DNA of 64,000 nt from Rhodococcus oryzae (GTDB lineage: Bacteria; Actinomycetota; Actinomycetes; Mycobacteriales; Mycobacteriaceae): contig NZ_SUMD01000004.1 of NCBI RefSeq assembly GCF_005049235.1, positions 310,001 through 374,000 of the forward strand. Direction: 5' to 3'. Made by a program: the position numbers and the translations under genes. Below are positions 12,083 to 21,429 of the stretch, piece after piece. The notes under the pieces are model-generated. The model saw only the letters and a program-made list of their open reading frames with translations, was not told the DNA's origin and did no database searches. Within the stretch, counting starts at the first letter, position 1. The number at the start of each line of letters is the position of its first letter.

Positions 12083-12508
12083 CTAGTCTTCGTTGAACCC
12101 GCGGAGCCGATTCAGTTCGCGCCGTTCACGTTTGGTCGGTCGGCCGGTTCCCCGATCACGCTCGGGCACCGCTAGCAGGACCTCGCGCGGCGGCGGAGGC
12201 GGCGTGCGGTCGATCAGGCACAGCGCTGCCTCCGCGGCACCGACGCGCTTCTTGATCGCCCGCGCCACCACCACGATCCGCTCGACACCGCCCGCACGAA
12301 TCCGGATCTCGTCATCGGCACGAATCGGCTGAGCGGGTTTGGCCGAGATCCCGTTGACGCGAACATGGCCGGACCGGCACGCGGCCGCCGCGGCCGACCG
12401 GGTCTTGAACAGGCGAACCGACCAGGTCCAGCTATCCAACCGGACACTCGTGGTTTCTTCGGCGGACACGATATCCAGGATACTTCGCCGCTCTGGCACG
12501 GTGGTCAA
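12083..12508 (-). CDS. S4-domain RNA-binding protein (Hsp15-like)
   Basis: 141 residues. The S4 fold is plain: SVRLDSWTWSVRLFKTRSAA then CRSGHVRVNG and KPAQPIRADDEIRI, matching Hsp15/RluB-type S4 modules at residues about 21-85. A basic, proline-containing tail follows (RPTKRERRELNRLRGF). Hsp15-type proteins bind free 50S subunits carrying stalled nascent chains; that role is inferred by family only. The start overlaps the stop of the upstream membrane-protein gene by four bases, so the two are coupled. Confidence 0.88.
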   Translation of the reverse strand: MTTVPERRSILDIVSAEETTSVRLDSWTWSVRLFKTRSAAAAACRSGHVRVNGISAKPAQPIRADDEIRIRAGGVERIVVVARAIKKRVGAAEAALCLIDRTPPPPPREVLLAVPERDRGTGRPTKRERRELNRLRGFNED

Positions 12509-13938
12509 CGGCGACTGAGCCAGGCCAGCCGCACTGGCGGCAAGAATTCACCGACCTCCGCCCGCTCCCACCAGGCGCCGGTCGCTCGGCGCTCTGCGCG
12601 GGTCGTGAAGCGGTATCTGTACAGGGTTGCGCGGATGAAAACCGGCGGCGCAGCGGGGAACGGATTGCGGCGAAGCAGTTTCAGCGTCGCGGGATCGTTC
12701 TCGAGCAGCTTCGCGATGAACGCGGCGAACCACGCCCGCGCGTAGCTCGGAGAGATCGCAGCGAACCACATGAGCCAGTCGAGCCGTAGGTGATATGGCG
12801 CGAACTGGCCTGGCCGCCTGCGGACATCACCAGGTTTGCCTTTGAACTCGTACTCCTCCCAGATCGTGTCGGGCGTGAGGTGCTCATCGACAGTCCCCTC
12901 GACGATGACCTCATGTCGCAGCCGCGTCACGTGTCCGAATGCACCGTAGGTGTTGACCAGATGCCAGGGGTTGAACGAGGCGTTCATCAGCTGCCGGTGA
13001 GAGATCAGGTTCCGCACCGGCCAGTAGCTCAGCACGAGGACGAGCGCGGTCACCGCGAACACCGTCCCCACGTATGCCGGTGGTGTCGAACCGGATTCGG
13101 CCGGAATCGCGAGTACACCCGCAAAGAACCGGTCCGGGAGCACGGAGACGGCCAGCACGATCGCCATCCAGTTCAGCCAGGAGAAATTGCCGCTGGCGAC
13201 CAACCAGAGCTGGGTGACGATCATGATCCCAGCCGCGATGCCGGCAATCGGCTGTGGAGCGAACAAACCGAACGGCACGATCAGCTGGGTGATGTGGTTT
13301 CCCGCGACCTCCACCCGGTGCAGGACCCGGGGGAGCCGGTGGAAGTGCCAGCTCAGCGGTCCTGGCATCGGCTGCGTCTCATGGTGGTAGTACAGACAGG
13401 TCAGATCGCGCCAACAACTGTCGCCGCGCATCTTGATCAGGCCTGCTCCGAACTCGAGCCGGAACAAGAGCCAGCGGAGCAGCAGCAGGATCGCCCACGG
13501 CGAGGCGGTATCGGCGTTTCCGGCAAAGACCGCCAGGAAGCCGGTCTCTAGTAGCAGCGATTCCCATCCGAAGGCGTACCAGGTCTGCCCCACGTTGACG
13601 ATGGACAGGTAGAGCACCCACAGCGTGAGCCACACCAGCATGCATGCCGGAAGTGGCAGTCGGTCGGTCAGCCCGACCAGCGTGACAGCGGAGAGCGCGA
13701 CGCCGGTCCAGGCAAGCGCGGCGAAGTACCGGTCCGAATAGTGCAAATGGAACAGGCTCGGATGACGGCGGAAGGAGGCATTCCGCAGGAACAGGGAAAT
13801 CGGCAGCAGCCCGTCGCTCCCCAGCAGTGGCCGGAACTGGTTCACCGCGGACAAGAAGGCAACGAGGTAGATGGCGGCAAGCCCCTCCTTGAAGAGCAAC
13901 CGCCCGAGTGAATAGCCCTCCGCAACGAACCAATCCAT
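12505..13938 (-). CDS. Lipase maturation factor-like membrane protein
   Basis: About 477 residues, start ATG 13938 (MDWFVAEGYSLGRLLFKEG) with GAGG eight bases upstream; a GTG three codons earlier is possible. Several membrane segments in the first 300 residues. LMF1-family signatures: RLLFKEGLAAIYLVAF, LRWLLFRLEFGAGLIKMRGD, LVNTYGAFGHV, EEYEFKGKPGD and APYHLRLDWLMWFAA. LMF proteins in animals fold secreted lipases in the ER; the bacterial role is not established. The secreted esterases and cutinase 7-10 kb away are tempting clients, but that is only a guess. Confidence 0.88.
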   Translation of the reverse strand: MDWFVAEGYSLGRLLFKEGLAAIYLVAFLSAVNQFRPLLGSDGLLPISLFLRNASFRRHPSLFHLHYSDRYFAALAWTGVALSAVTLVGLTDRLPLPACMLVWLTLWVLYLSIVNVGQTWYAFGWESLLLETGFLAVFAGNADTASPWAILLLLRWLLFRLEFGAGLIKMRGDSCWRDLTCLYYHHETQPMPGPLSWHFHRLPRVLHRVEVAGNHITQLIVPFGLFAPQPIAGIAAGIMIVTQLWLVASGNFSWLNWMAIVLAVSVLPDRFFAGVLAIPAESGSTPPAYVGTVFAVTALVLVLSYWPVRNLISHRQLMNASFNPWHLVNTYGAFGHVTRLRHEVIVEGTVDEHLTPDTIWEEYEFKGKPGDVRRRPGQFAPYHLRLDWLMWFAAISPSYARAWFAAFIAKLLENDPATLKLLRRNPFPAAPPVFIRATLYRYRFTTRAERRATGAWWERAEVGEFLPPVRLAWLSRR

Positions 13939-14060
13939 GTCCGTCACCTCACGACGACGGGACCTTCACCACTTTGCATGCCGAATCTGCCTACCGAATC
14001 GGACGTTACTCCTCGATACGACGGTCAGGGTCACCGAAGCGAGGGGTTGAGGAGCACACG

Positions 14061-14107
14061 CCGGTCGAGGACGAGCCGCACATTCGGCGCGGCTCGTCCT
14101 CGACCGG
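14061..14107 (-). terminator. Long perfect hairpin after glycine-rich gene 2
   Basis: CCGGTCGAGGACGAGCCGC pairs exactly with GCGGCTCGTCCTCGACCGG, a 19-bp stem around a nine-base loop, 30 bases past the stop of the leftward gene ending at 14137. Placement fits a transcription terminator. Confidence 0.75.
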
Positions 14108-14136
14108 TGTTCACTCGTCAGTCCCGACGCAGCGGA

Positions 14137-15006
14137 TCAGGATCCGCTGCTACCGAAGGAGTCGCAGAACGAGCCACAGCCGTCGCCGAGTCCGGGAATC
14201 AGGCCGGCGCCGAGGGTGAAGGTGAAGCCGACAACAGGCGCGGTGCCCGCCTTCGCGAGTCCCTTTTCACCACCGGCAGGCACCAGGAACGACCCACCGC
14301 CGCCACTGCCGCCCGCAGCGCCGCCGCCACCACCGTAGTAGCCGCCGCCGCCACCACCACCGGTACCGAACGCGGCGCCGCCGATGCCGAGAACACCCGG
14401 CTGACCGGGGTTCGAGTCGACCCCACCCGCGCCGCCGGCAGCGTCGGTACCCACCTTGCCGCCCTTGACGCCGGCGGCCGATTCACCCGCGTTGCCGCCC
14501 GCTCCGGCAGAGCTGGCCGCTCCGCCGCCCGGAGCGACGAGAATACGGGAGTTCATGGCACCGACCGGGTCGGTCTTGATGGACTTGGTCGACACGCTGG
14601 AGAAGCCGCCACCCTTGTTGGTGCCGTCGCCTCCGTCGACTCCGATCCTGATGTACAGCGTCTGCCCGGGGGTCACCGGTACGTCGGCGGCGACCTTACC
14701 GCCGAGACCGCCGGCTCCGGTGTACTGAGAGCTCCCGCCAGCACCGCCGATCGCGGTGACGCGCATCTTGGTGACACCTGCGGGGACGACCAGGGACTGC
14801 TCGTCCGGTGTGACGGTGTAGCCACAGGTCACGAAGGGGCCCGACTGCGCACATCCCGCGGCAGCGTTCTCAGCGGAAGCGGTCCCCGCACCAGCGGCAG
14901 CCGCAGCCACGGTCAGTCCGAGCGCGGCAGTGATTCCCATTGCACGCCGTGCCCGCGCCGAACCGGTGCGCTCAATCCGCATCGACTGCCTCGCACGTAT
15001 TCCCAT
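14137..15006 (-). CDS. Secreted glycine-rich (ALK/LTK-type) protein, copy 2
   Basis: About 289 residues from ATG 15006 (MGIRARQSMRIER), GAGG seven bases upstream; an internal ATG at 14982 aligns better with the N-terminus of copy 1. The signal peptide ends AGAGTASAENA. The mature domain has VVPAGVTKMRVTAIGG, VTPGQTLYIRIGVDGG and SRILVAPGGGAAS, the glycine-rich jelly-roll pattern, with a Gly/Tyr tract. The C-terminus differs from copy 1 and carries two cysteines (DGCGSFCDSF) that could form a disulfide. The two copies are separated by the S4/LMF pair. Confidence 0.8.
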   Translation of the reverse strand: MGIRARQSMRIERTGSARARRAMGITAALGLTVAAAAAGAGTASAENAAAGCAQSGPFVTCGYTVTPDEQSLVVPAGVTKMRVTAIGGAGGSSQYTGAGGLGGKVAADVPVTPGQTLYIRIGVDGGDGTNKGGGFSSVSTKSIKTDPVGAMNSRILVAPGGGAASSAGAGGNAGESAAGVKGGKVGTDAAGGAGGVDSNPGQPGVLGIGGAAFGTGGGGGGGYYGGGGGAAGGSGGGGSFLVPAGGEKGLAKAGTAPVVGFTFTLGAGLIPGLGDGCGSFCDSFGSSGS

Positions 15007-15031
15007 CAACCAACCTCACAGTGTTGCCTCG

Positions 15032-15075
15032 ATCCGGAGACGGATGCCACCGGCGGATGGAAGCATGCCACGCAA
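15032..15075 (-). promoter_or_regulatory. Conserved leader element, copy 2
   Basis: Reading leftward, GTGGCATGCTTCC then ATCCGCC...CTCCGGAT matches the element before glycine-rich gene 1 and also ends 26 bases before the start codon. The stem is weaker here (ATCCG/CGGAT closing pairs), which argues for a conserved primary sequence rather than a strict hairpin. Confidence 0.45.
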
Positions 15076-15119
15076 TCCTGGGTCACAGGAGGGTATCGAC
15101 TGGATTTCAGCAGATCACT

Positions 15120-15494
15120 TCACTCGAGGGGGTCCAGGTACAGCCAGCGCCCGTCCTCGCGCACGAACCGACTGTGCTCGCGGAGCGAGTCCCGCTGCCC
15201 GGAGTGCACGTAATGTGCCTCGAACTCCACCGTGCCCTCGGTATCCAGGAGCCCGCCGCCCGTGTGGCCGAGAATGTCGAGCCGGGTCCAGCGCTGATCG
15301 GGGTCGAGGGTCAGCCGCGCCGGCCGGGTACTCGGGTGCCAGGTCCGTCGAAGATAGTCGGCGTCGCCGACGGCGAATGCGCTGTACCTGGACCGCATCA
15401 GCTGCTCCGCGGTCGGCGCCTCCGCGGCACCGGAATGGAACCGCCCGCAGCATCGCTCGTAGGTCTCACCGCTCAGGCAGGGGCAGCGGGTCAT
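15120..15494 (-). CDS. ychJ: YchJ-family protein (UPF0225) with SEC-C-like zinc motif
   Basis: 124 residues from ATG 15494 (MTRCPCLSG), which overlaps the tldE stop as TGATG; the longer frame lies inside tldE. The N-terminal CPCLSGETYERCC is the SEC-C-type zinc-binding cluster, followed by the YchJ middle domain (LMRSRYSAFAVGDADYLRRT). Function of the family is unknown. Last gene of a leftward run TSUP-tldD-tldE-ychJ. Confidence 0.85.
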   Translation of the reverse strand: MTRCPCLSGETYERCCGRFHSGAAEAPTAEQLMRSRYSAFAVGDADYLRRTWHPSTRPARLTLDPDQRWTRLDILGHTGGGLLDTEGTVEFEAHYVHSGQRDSLREHSRFVREDGRWLYLDPLE

Positions 15495-16861
15495 CACTGA
15501 GCCTGGCTCACGGACGACATGTGGAAGTCGGGGATCCGCAGCGGCGGCATCGCGGTTCGGGTGAACCAGTCCTTCCACTCGCGCGGGAGGGTGCTCTCGG
15601 TGGCCCCGACCTCCGAGACCCGCCGCAGCAGGTCGAGCGGACTCTCGTTGAAACGGAAGTTGTTGACGGCGCCGGTGACCGCCCCGTCCTCGACCAGATA
15701 TACCCCGTCCCTGGTGAGGCCGGTGAGCAACAGCGTGGCCGGGTCCACCTCGCGGATATACCAGAGCGTGGTCAGCAGCAGCCCGCGCTCGGTCCGGGCG
15801 ACCATCTCGTCGATGGTCGCCGCACCGCCGCCGGTGAGGAGCAGGTTGTCGCCGGGCACGGCCACCGCGGCCCCGAACTCCTGCGCCGCGTGGCGGGGGT
15901 AGGCGAGCGCGTTGACGGTACCGTCACGGACCCAGTCGACCCGATCGACATCCATGCCGTTGTCGAAGAGGGAGAGGGAGTCGCTCGATGTCGTCGTCGC
16001 CACGAAGGGCGCGTATTCGAGCCCTGGTGCGCGGGGGTCCGAGCGCAGGGTGAGCGGGAAGTCGCCGAGCCGCTCGCCGACCCGGGTACCACCCGCCTTC
16101 GACAGCGCGGTGTGACCCTCCTCCGCGCCGCGGCCCTCCATCGTCCACATCAGGTAGATCATCAGGTCGGCCACCGCGGAGGGCGGCAGCAAGGTCTCGT
16201 AGCGACCCGCGGGCAGGTCGACCGTGCGCTTGGCCCAGTCCAGCCTGGTGGTCAGCTGGGCCAGCAGGCTCGGCACCGATACGTCCGCGAAGTCGGCAGT
16301 GCCCGCGCCCACCCACGCGCTGGCGTCACCGCGCTTGCCGTTGATCTCCACCGAGCCGGTCGGCTGGGTGAAACGCCTGCGCACCCCGCTGGAGGTGCCC
16401 AGCCAGGTGGTGTGGAGTTGATGGTGCGCAAACCCGTACAGCCGGTCGGCGCCGTCGAACCCGTCGGCGAGATCACCCGCCAGTCGGCCGAACACGTCGA
16501 TACCGGTCGACGCCGCGGCCGCGGACCAGTCCGGGGCGGGACCGCAGGCATCCGGCATGAGGTCCATCGCGTCCTCGGCGGGCGGGGCGGTCCGCGCCGC
16601 CTCCTCGCTCGCCCGCACGACGTCCGGGATCTGCTGCGGGTCGACGGTGCTGGAGCTCACCGTCCCCACGTGCGCACCGTCGGCATCGCGGACGATCGAG
16701 ATGACGGTCCAGTTTCGCGAGGTCGACACGCCGTTCGTGGTCATTGAATTGCCGGCCCAGCGCAGCGACGCCTCACTGGCATCGGTGACCAACACCATCG
16801 ATTCGTCCACCGTGCGTAGCGCGAGGGCCCGCTCGATCACGTCCTGCGCCTCGATCATCAT
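15494..16861 (-). CDS. tldE: TldE/PmbA metalloprotease-like subunit
   Basis: About 455 residues from the overlapping ATGs at 16861/16858 (MMIEAQDVIERAL). Partner subunit of the TldD-TldE protease. It has the TldE fold (NGKRGDASAWVGAG, LLPPSAVADLMIYLMW, VEDGAVTGAVNNFRFNESPLDLL) and lacks the HExxxH zinc motif, as is usual for this subunit. The start overlaps the tldD stop. In E. coli the complex processes microcin B17 and degrades CcdA; no such precursor gene is seen nearby. Confidence 0.9.
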   Translation of the reverse strand: MMIEAQDVIERALALRTVDESMVLVTDASEASLRWAGNSMTTNGVSTSRNWTVISIVRDADGAHVGTVSSSTVDPQQIPDVVRASEEAARTAPPAEDAMDLMPDACGPAPDWSAAAASTGIDVFGRLAGDLADGFDGADRLYGFAHHQLHTTWLGTSSGVRRRFTQPTGSVEINGKRGDASAWVGAGTADFADVSVPSLLAQLTTRLDWAKRTVDLPAGRYETLLPPSAVADLMIYLMWTMEGRGAEEGHTALSKAGGTRVGERLGDFPLTLRSDPRAPGLEYAPFVATTTSSDSLSLFDNGMDVDRVDWVRDGTVNALAYPRHAAQEFGAAVAVPGDNLLLTGGGAATIDEMVARTERGLLLTTLWYIREVDPATLLLTGLTRDGVYLVEDGAVTGAVNNFRFNESPLDLLRRVSEVGATESTLPREWKDWFTRTAMPPLRIPDFHMSSVSQAQ

Positions 16862-18387
16862 CGACCACCCTCCACCTGCGTGTTGAGCACGTTCACACCG
16901 CGGAACAGCGCGGAGGGACAACCATGGCTGACCGCCGCCACCTGACCCGGCTGGGCCTTCCCGCAGTTGAAGGCGCCGCCCAGCTGCCAGGTGGATGTGC
17001 CGCCGACGGCCTCCATCGAACCCCAGAAGTCGGTCGTGGTGGCCTGGTACGCCACATCCCGGAGCTGCCCGTCGAGAACGCCGTTCCGGATCCGGAAAAA
17101 CCGCTGACCGGTGAACTGGAAGTTGTACCGCTGCATGTCGATCGACCAGCTCTTGTCACCGACCACGTAGATACCGTCCTCGACCCGGCTGATGAGATCC
17201 GCGGTCGAGGTGTCGCGCTCGGGGTCCGGCTGCAGTGACACATTCGCCATCCGCTGGATCGGGACGTGGTGGGGCGAGTCCGCATAGGAGCATCCGTTGG
17301 ACCGGTCCAGGCCCAGGCGCGGGGCGAAAACCCGGTCGAGCTGATAGCCGACGAGGGTGCCGCCGCGCACCAGATCCCAGCGCTGCGAACCGACGCCGTC
17401 GTCGTCGTACCCGATGCTGGCGAGCCCGTGCTCCTCGGTGCGATCGGCGGTCACGTGCATGATCTCGGTCCCGTATCGCAGCGTGCCGAGCTGGTCCGGG
17501 GTCGCGAACGAGGTACCCGCGTAGGCCGCCTCGTAGCCGATGGCGCGGTCGTACTCGGTTGCGTGGCCGATGGATTCGTGAATGGTCAGCCACAGGTTGG
17601 TCGGGTCGATGACCAGGTCCGTCGGGCCCGCCGTCACCGACGGCGCCTTGGCCTTCTCGGCAAGCCATTCCGGGATCCGTGCGAGTTCCGTTGTCCAGTC
17701 CCAGGAACCCGGCCCGACTCCGGCGCCCAGATACTCCCACCCACGCCCGACCGGGGGCGCGAGGGTCCGCATGGTCTCGAAGCTGCCCGCCGACTGATCG
17801 ACGGCGGTCGCCTCCAACTGCGGATGCAGACGGACCCGCTGCTGGGTGATGGTCGACCCGGCCAGGTCTGCGTAGAAGGTCTGTTCCTTGACCTGCATCA
17901 CGCTCGCCGTGACGTGGTCCACGCCGTCGGCGGAGGACAGCCGCGCCGAGTAGTCGCCGAGCAGCTCGATCTTCTCGGCCGTCGGGACCTCGAACGGGTC
18001 GACCTCGTAGCCGGAAACCCAGACCGCATCCGGATATACGGGCTCCGGGGCCAACTCGACCCGTTCCCGGTTCAGCGCCCGCAGCGCCCTGGCCACCTCG
18101 ACCGCCTGCGCCGCGGTGCGGGCCGCGGCGTCGGGGGTCAGCTCCGCGTGCGAGGCGAATCCCCAGGTCCCGTCGACCACCACTCGCACCGCCACACCGA
18201 GTTCCGCGCCGTCGACCGCGGACTGCACGGCACCGTCCCGCAGTCGTATCGACTGGGTCAGCAGCCGGTGCACCCGCAGATCGGCGTGGGTGGCGCCCGC
18301 GGTCCGGGCGGCGGACAACGCGGCGTCCGCGAGGGCGCGCAGCGGCAGGGCGAGGAAGTCGGGGTCGACGTCGCGGGTGGCGGTCAC
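16858..18387 (-). CDS. tldD: TldD zinc metalloprotease subunit
   Basis: 509 residues from GTG 18387. Carries the TldD zinc site HESIGH (HExxxH) in LWLTIHESIGHATEYDRA, plus GCSYADSPHHVPIQRM and FRIRNGVLDGQLRD late in the chain. Catalytic half of the TldD-TldE heterodimer that cleaves unfolded peptides. Coupled to tldE, with the TSUP gene 14 bases upstream. Confidence 0.93.
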   Translation of the reverse strand: MTATRDVDPDFLALPLRALADAALSAARTAGATHADLRVHRLLTQSIRLRDGAVQSAVDGAELGVAVRVVVDGTWGFASHAELTPDAAARTAAQAVEVARALRALNRERVELAPEPVYPDAVWVSGYEVDPFEVPTAEKIELLGDYSARLSSADGVDHVTASVMQVKEQTFYADLAGSTITQQRVRLHPQLEATAVDQSAGSFETMRTLAPPVGRGWEYLGAGVGPGSWDWTTELARIPEWLAEKAKAPSVTAGPTDLVIDPTNLWLTIHESIGHATEYDRAIGYEAAYAGTSFATPDQLGTLRYGTEIMHVTADRTEEHGLASIGYDDDGVGSQRWDLVRGGTLVGYQLDRVFAPRLGLDRSNGCSYADSPHHVPIQRMANVSLQPDPERDTSTADLISRVEDGIYVVGDKSWSIDMQRYNFQFTGQRFFRIRNGVLDGQLRDVAYQATTTDFWGSMEAVGGTSTWQLGGAFNCGKAQPGQVAAVSHGCPSALFRGVNVLNTQVEGGR

Positions 18388-18401
18388 GGGTCACACGCTA
18401 C

Positions 18402-19172
18402 CTACTGGGCGAACTGCTGCCAGCCCAGCCGGATGACCATCACCACGACCACCACCAACAGCACGATCCGAATGAAGCCCGCGCCCTTGGCAAGTGCCAT
18501 CCTGGCGCCGAGTACCGCGCCGAGCACGTTGCACGCCGCCATGGCGAGTCCCAGGGTCCACCACACGTTCCCGGTGGCCGCGAAGAAGATGAGGGCGCCG
18601 AGGTTGGAGCCGAGGTTGATCACCTTCGCCATCGCGGCGCTGCGCACGAACTCCGTTCCCAGCATCACCGCGAAGGTGACGATCAGGAACGTGCCGGTGC
18701 CGGGGCCGAGGAGCCCGTCGTAGAACCCGATCACGCCGCCCGCGACCAGCACCGTCGTCCACACCCGCACCGGACTTGGCTGGTGATGGGCGAGCGTCGT
18801 GCCCAGTGTCGGTCGCATCGTGACGAACACCGCGATCGCGACCAGCAACACCATGACGATCGGGATGAACAGCGCCTTGTCGATCAGCGACACGGCGGCC
18901 GCCCCGAGCCCGGCGAACACCGCGGCCAGCACGGCGGCCGGGATCATCAGCCGCCACTGCATGGCGACCTTCCTGCTGAAGGTGAACACCGCGGCGGCGG
19001 TGCCGTTGACGGAGGTCAGCTTGTTCGTCGCCAACGCCATCTGCGGGCTCAGCTGAGGCATGGTGATCAGGATCGCCGGGAGCAGGATCAGGCCACCCCC
19101 GCCGACCACCGCATCGACCCAGCCGGCCGCGGTGGCCGCCACCATCAACACACCCCAGTCGAACCACGCCAT
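18402..19172 (-). CDS. TSUP (TauE/SafE, YfcA-like) membrane transporter
   Basis: 256 residues with about eight membrane helices. The two internally repeated TSUP motifs are visible: WVDAVVGGGGLILLPAILI near the N-terminus and IGFYDGLLGPGTGTFLIV in the second half. Family members move sulfite, sulfonates or other organic anions; substrate unknown here. Heads the leftward run into tldD and lies 54 bases from the divergent sensor-kinase gene. Confidence 0.88.
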   Translation of the reverse strand: MAWFDWGVLMVAATAAGWVDAVVGGGGLILLPAILITMPQLSPQMALATNKLTSVNGTAAAVFTFSRKVAMQWRLMIPAAVLAAVFAGLGAAAVSLIDKALFIPIVMVLLVAIAVFVTMRPTLGTTLAHHQPSPVRVWTTVLVAGGVIGFYDGLLGPGTGTFLIVTFAVMLGTEFVRSAAMAKVINLGSNLGALIFFAATGNVWWTLGLAMAACNVLGAVLGARMALAKGAGFIRIVLLVVVVVMVIRLGWQQFAQ

Positions 19173-19226
19173 GGGTCAGACCCAATCACAAGACCGGCCG
19201 AGGCCCGCAACTCCTAGGCTGTGATC

Positions 19227-20384
19227 ATGCGGAGGTTCAGCCTGTGGCTGCGGGGCAAGCCGTTCGTCGCCGACTCGATGCTCGCGACGATCCTGTTCGT
19301 GCTCGAAGGCCTGTCGGCACCGAACAGCCAGGCCCCGTGGCTGTTCGTGCTGCTCGGCCTGGCGCTGTGCACACCGATCGCCTTTCGCCGTCGCCATCCC
19401 GTGCTTGCCGCGGCAGCCCTCCTCGGTCTCTCGATCCTGACCACCGTGATCAGCAGCTGGATCGGCGACGAGGCGGTCGCGCATGTGGGCCAGATCGGTC
19501 TGGCCGTGATGCTCTACACGCTCGTCGCCTACGTCGGCAGGAGGCCGGCGGCGCTCTATCTCGTCGGGCTCGCCGTCGACTCGGCGCTGGCGATCTGGCT
19601 CCTGCACCAGGACTTCTGGACCACCGCGGCTTTCGTCTCGCTGTTCTATGCGCTGTCCTGGATCACGGCGGAGTTCCTCGGTGCACGACGGCTGTACGAC
19701 GAGGAGGTGGCGGCGCGACTGGCGGTCGCCGAGTACGACCGGGACCGACGGGCCGAGGAGGCGGTCGCGGGGGAGCGAACCCGCATCGCACGCGAGTTGC
19801 ACGACGTGGTCGCACACGCGGTGAGCGTCATGGTGGTGCAGGCGGACGGCGCCTCATATGCCATGCGGCGCAACCCCGACGCCGCCGAGCGAGCACTGGG
19901 CAATATCGCGAGCACCGGCAGGCAGGCGCTCGCCGAGCTGCGTCGCACGGTCGCGCTGCTACGCACCGAACAGACCCCCGCCGAGATGCCACAGCACGGG
20001 ACGGCGGGAGTGGCAAAGGTCGTCGACATGATGCGCGACGCGGGCCTGCGCGTCGAGCTCGAGATGACGGGGGAGCTCGACGACATCAGGCCAGCGCTCA
20101 GCCTCGGCATCCACCGCGTCGTGCAGGAGTCGCTGACGAACGTGCTGCGGCACGCGGGCAGCTCACCGCGGGCACGGGTCCGGGTGCGCAGGCGCGACGA
20201 GGACGTGCTGGTGGAGATCACGGACAACGGCCGGGGGTCGAGTCAGTTCACCCAGGGCTCGGGGAACGGGCTGGTGGGGATGCGGGAAAGGGTGGCCGTC
20301 CTCCAGGGCAACCTCGAGACCGGCCGGGAGCCGGACGGGAGTTGGCGGGTTCGGGCGGAATTGCCTCTGCACCCGGAGGATTAG
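19227..20384 (+). CDS. Two-component sensor histidine kinase (NarL-type partner, HisKA_3)
   Basis: About 385 residues from ATG 19227; a GTG two codons earlier is possible. Roughly five N-terminal membrane segments (residues 15-150), then ERTRIARELHDVVAHAVSVM with the phospho-accepting His at about 192, an N-box (VVQESLTNVLRHAG) and a G-box (GNGLVGMRERVAVL). This class pairs with LuxR-type response regulators. No regulator follows it; the nearest one of the right class is 4.5 kb downstream at 24934, beyond four unrelated genes. Confidence 0.9.
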   Translation: MRRFSLWLRGKPFVADSMLATILFVLEGLSAPNSQAPWLFVLLGLALCTPIAFRRRHPVLAAAALLGLSILTTVISSWIGDEAVAHVGQIGLAVMLYTLVAYVGRRPAALYLVGLAVDSALAIWLLHQDFWTTAAFVSLFYALSWITAEFLGARRLYDEEVAARLAVAEYDRDRRAEEAVAGERTRIARELHDVVAHAVSVMVVQADGASYAMRRNPDAAERALGNIASTGRQALAELRRTVALLRTEQTPAEMPQHGTAGVAKVVDMMRDAGLRVELEMTGELDDIRPALSLGIHRVVQESLTNVLRHAGSSPRARVRVRRRDEDVLVEITDNGRGSSQFTQGSGNGLVGMRERVAVLQGNLETGREPDGSWRVRAELPLHPED

Positions 20385-20532
20385 GCGTTTCAGGCGGCGT
20401 GGAACGCGCGGCGACCGGGGGTTGCCAGGCACCTGAACAAACGTCTACGTTACTCAGCGGTACTGAGAGACCTGGATCACTTCCGTCGCCAAGAGTGGGG
20501 GTGGCCCCATCAGACGACTAAGGGGATCCGAA

Positions 20533-21402
20533 TTGTCCGTGACAACCGGGGCTAGACGTTGGCTATTGGCTGCGAGCGCGCTCGCCGCCGCCGTGGGTTT
20601 CGCGTCGCCCGCGGCCGCAGCCCCATCCCAGCCGCTCGAGTACGTGAACCTCGGCGACAGCTTCAGCGCCGGATCCGGGGTGGCCCCGATGGCCCCGACC
20701 CAGGTCTCGCAGTGCTGGCAGTCCGAGCAGAACTTCTCCCACCTCATCGCCCAGCAGCACGGCTACCGGCTCACCGACGTCAGCTGCGGCGGCGCGAAGA
20801 CGCAAGACTTCTACGCTCCGCAGTACAACGGGACCCGCGCCCAGTTCGATGCGCTGACACCGACGACCGAGCTGGTCACCCTGATGATCGGTGGCAACAA
20901 CAACAGCACCTTCGCGGGGGCGATGGCATCCTGCATCGGCGCCATGGTCTCCAATCCGGGTGCGCAGGCGCCGTGCCGGGCGCAGTACGGCGCGAGCCTC
21001 GCCGCCCCCATCGAGGCCCAGACGTATCCCGCGCTGGTGAAGGCGCTCGGCGACATCCACGAGAAGTCCCCGCGCGCCCAGGTCATCATCGCCGGCTACC
21101 CGTGGCTGGTGCCCGCCGGCGGCAGCTGCTTCCCGCAGCTGCCCCTCGCCCCGGGCGACGTCCAGTACCTGCGTGACCTCCAGGCCTCGCTCAATGACGC
21201 GGTCCGGCGCGCGGCCCAGGAGACGGACACCACCTTCGTGGACATGTCACAGGTGTCGGAGGGGCGCGACGGCTGCCAGCCCGTCGGGCAGCGCTGGATC
21301 GAGCCGATGCTGAATGCGACCCAGCCGGTCCCGGTGCACCCGAACGCCGACGGCGAGCGGGCGCTCGCGACCGAGATCATGAAAGCGATCGACGTGGCAT
21401 AG
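20533..21402 (+). CDS. Secreted SGNH/GDSL esterase, tandem copy 1
   Basis: 289 residues from TTG 20533 (copy 2 has ATG at the matching base). Signal peptide ending AAAA at about 30, then block I LGDSFSAG with nucleophile Ser43. Block III reads GGNNNS instead of GGND, and the late HPNADG carries the catalytic His. Six or so cysteines suggest disulfides, as in actinobacterial SGNH esterases (S. scabies type). Upstream sequence from about 20449 is also duplicated before copy 2. The D-to-N change and the TTG start may mean lower activity or expression. Confidence 0.88.
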   Translation: MSVTTGARRWLLAASALAAAVGFASPAAAAPSQPLEYVNLGDSFSAGSGVAPMAPTQVSQCWQSEQNFSHLIAQQHGYRLTDVSCGGAKTQDFYAPQYNGTRAQFDALTPTTELVTLMIGGNNNSTFAGAMASCIGAMVSNPGAQAPCRAQYGASLAAPIEAQTYPALVKALGDIHEKSPRAQVIIAGYPWLVPAGGSCFPQLPLAPGDVQYLRDLQASLNDAVRRAAQETDTTFVDMSQVSEGRDGCQPVGQRWIEPMLNATQPVPVHPNADGERALATEIMKAIDVA

Positions 21403-21429
21403 CCGCCATCACGACATTCCATACGCGGT

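Noticed and set aside
11092-15006. The glycine-rich proteins as PE_PGRS members
   Set aside because: They have classical signal peptides and lack the PE N-terminal domain; the VTPGQTLYI and APGGG motifs fit the glycine-rich jelly-roll family instead.
15494-18387. TldD/TldE as part of a microcin-like peptide maturation cluster
   Set aside because: No small precursor gene or cyclodehydratase is nearby; the neighbours are a TSUP transporter and ychJ.
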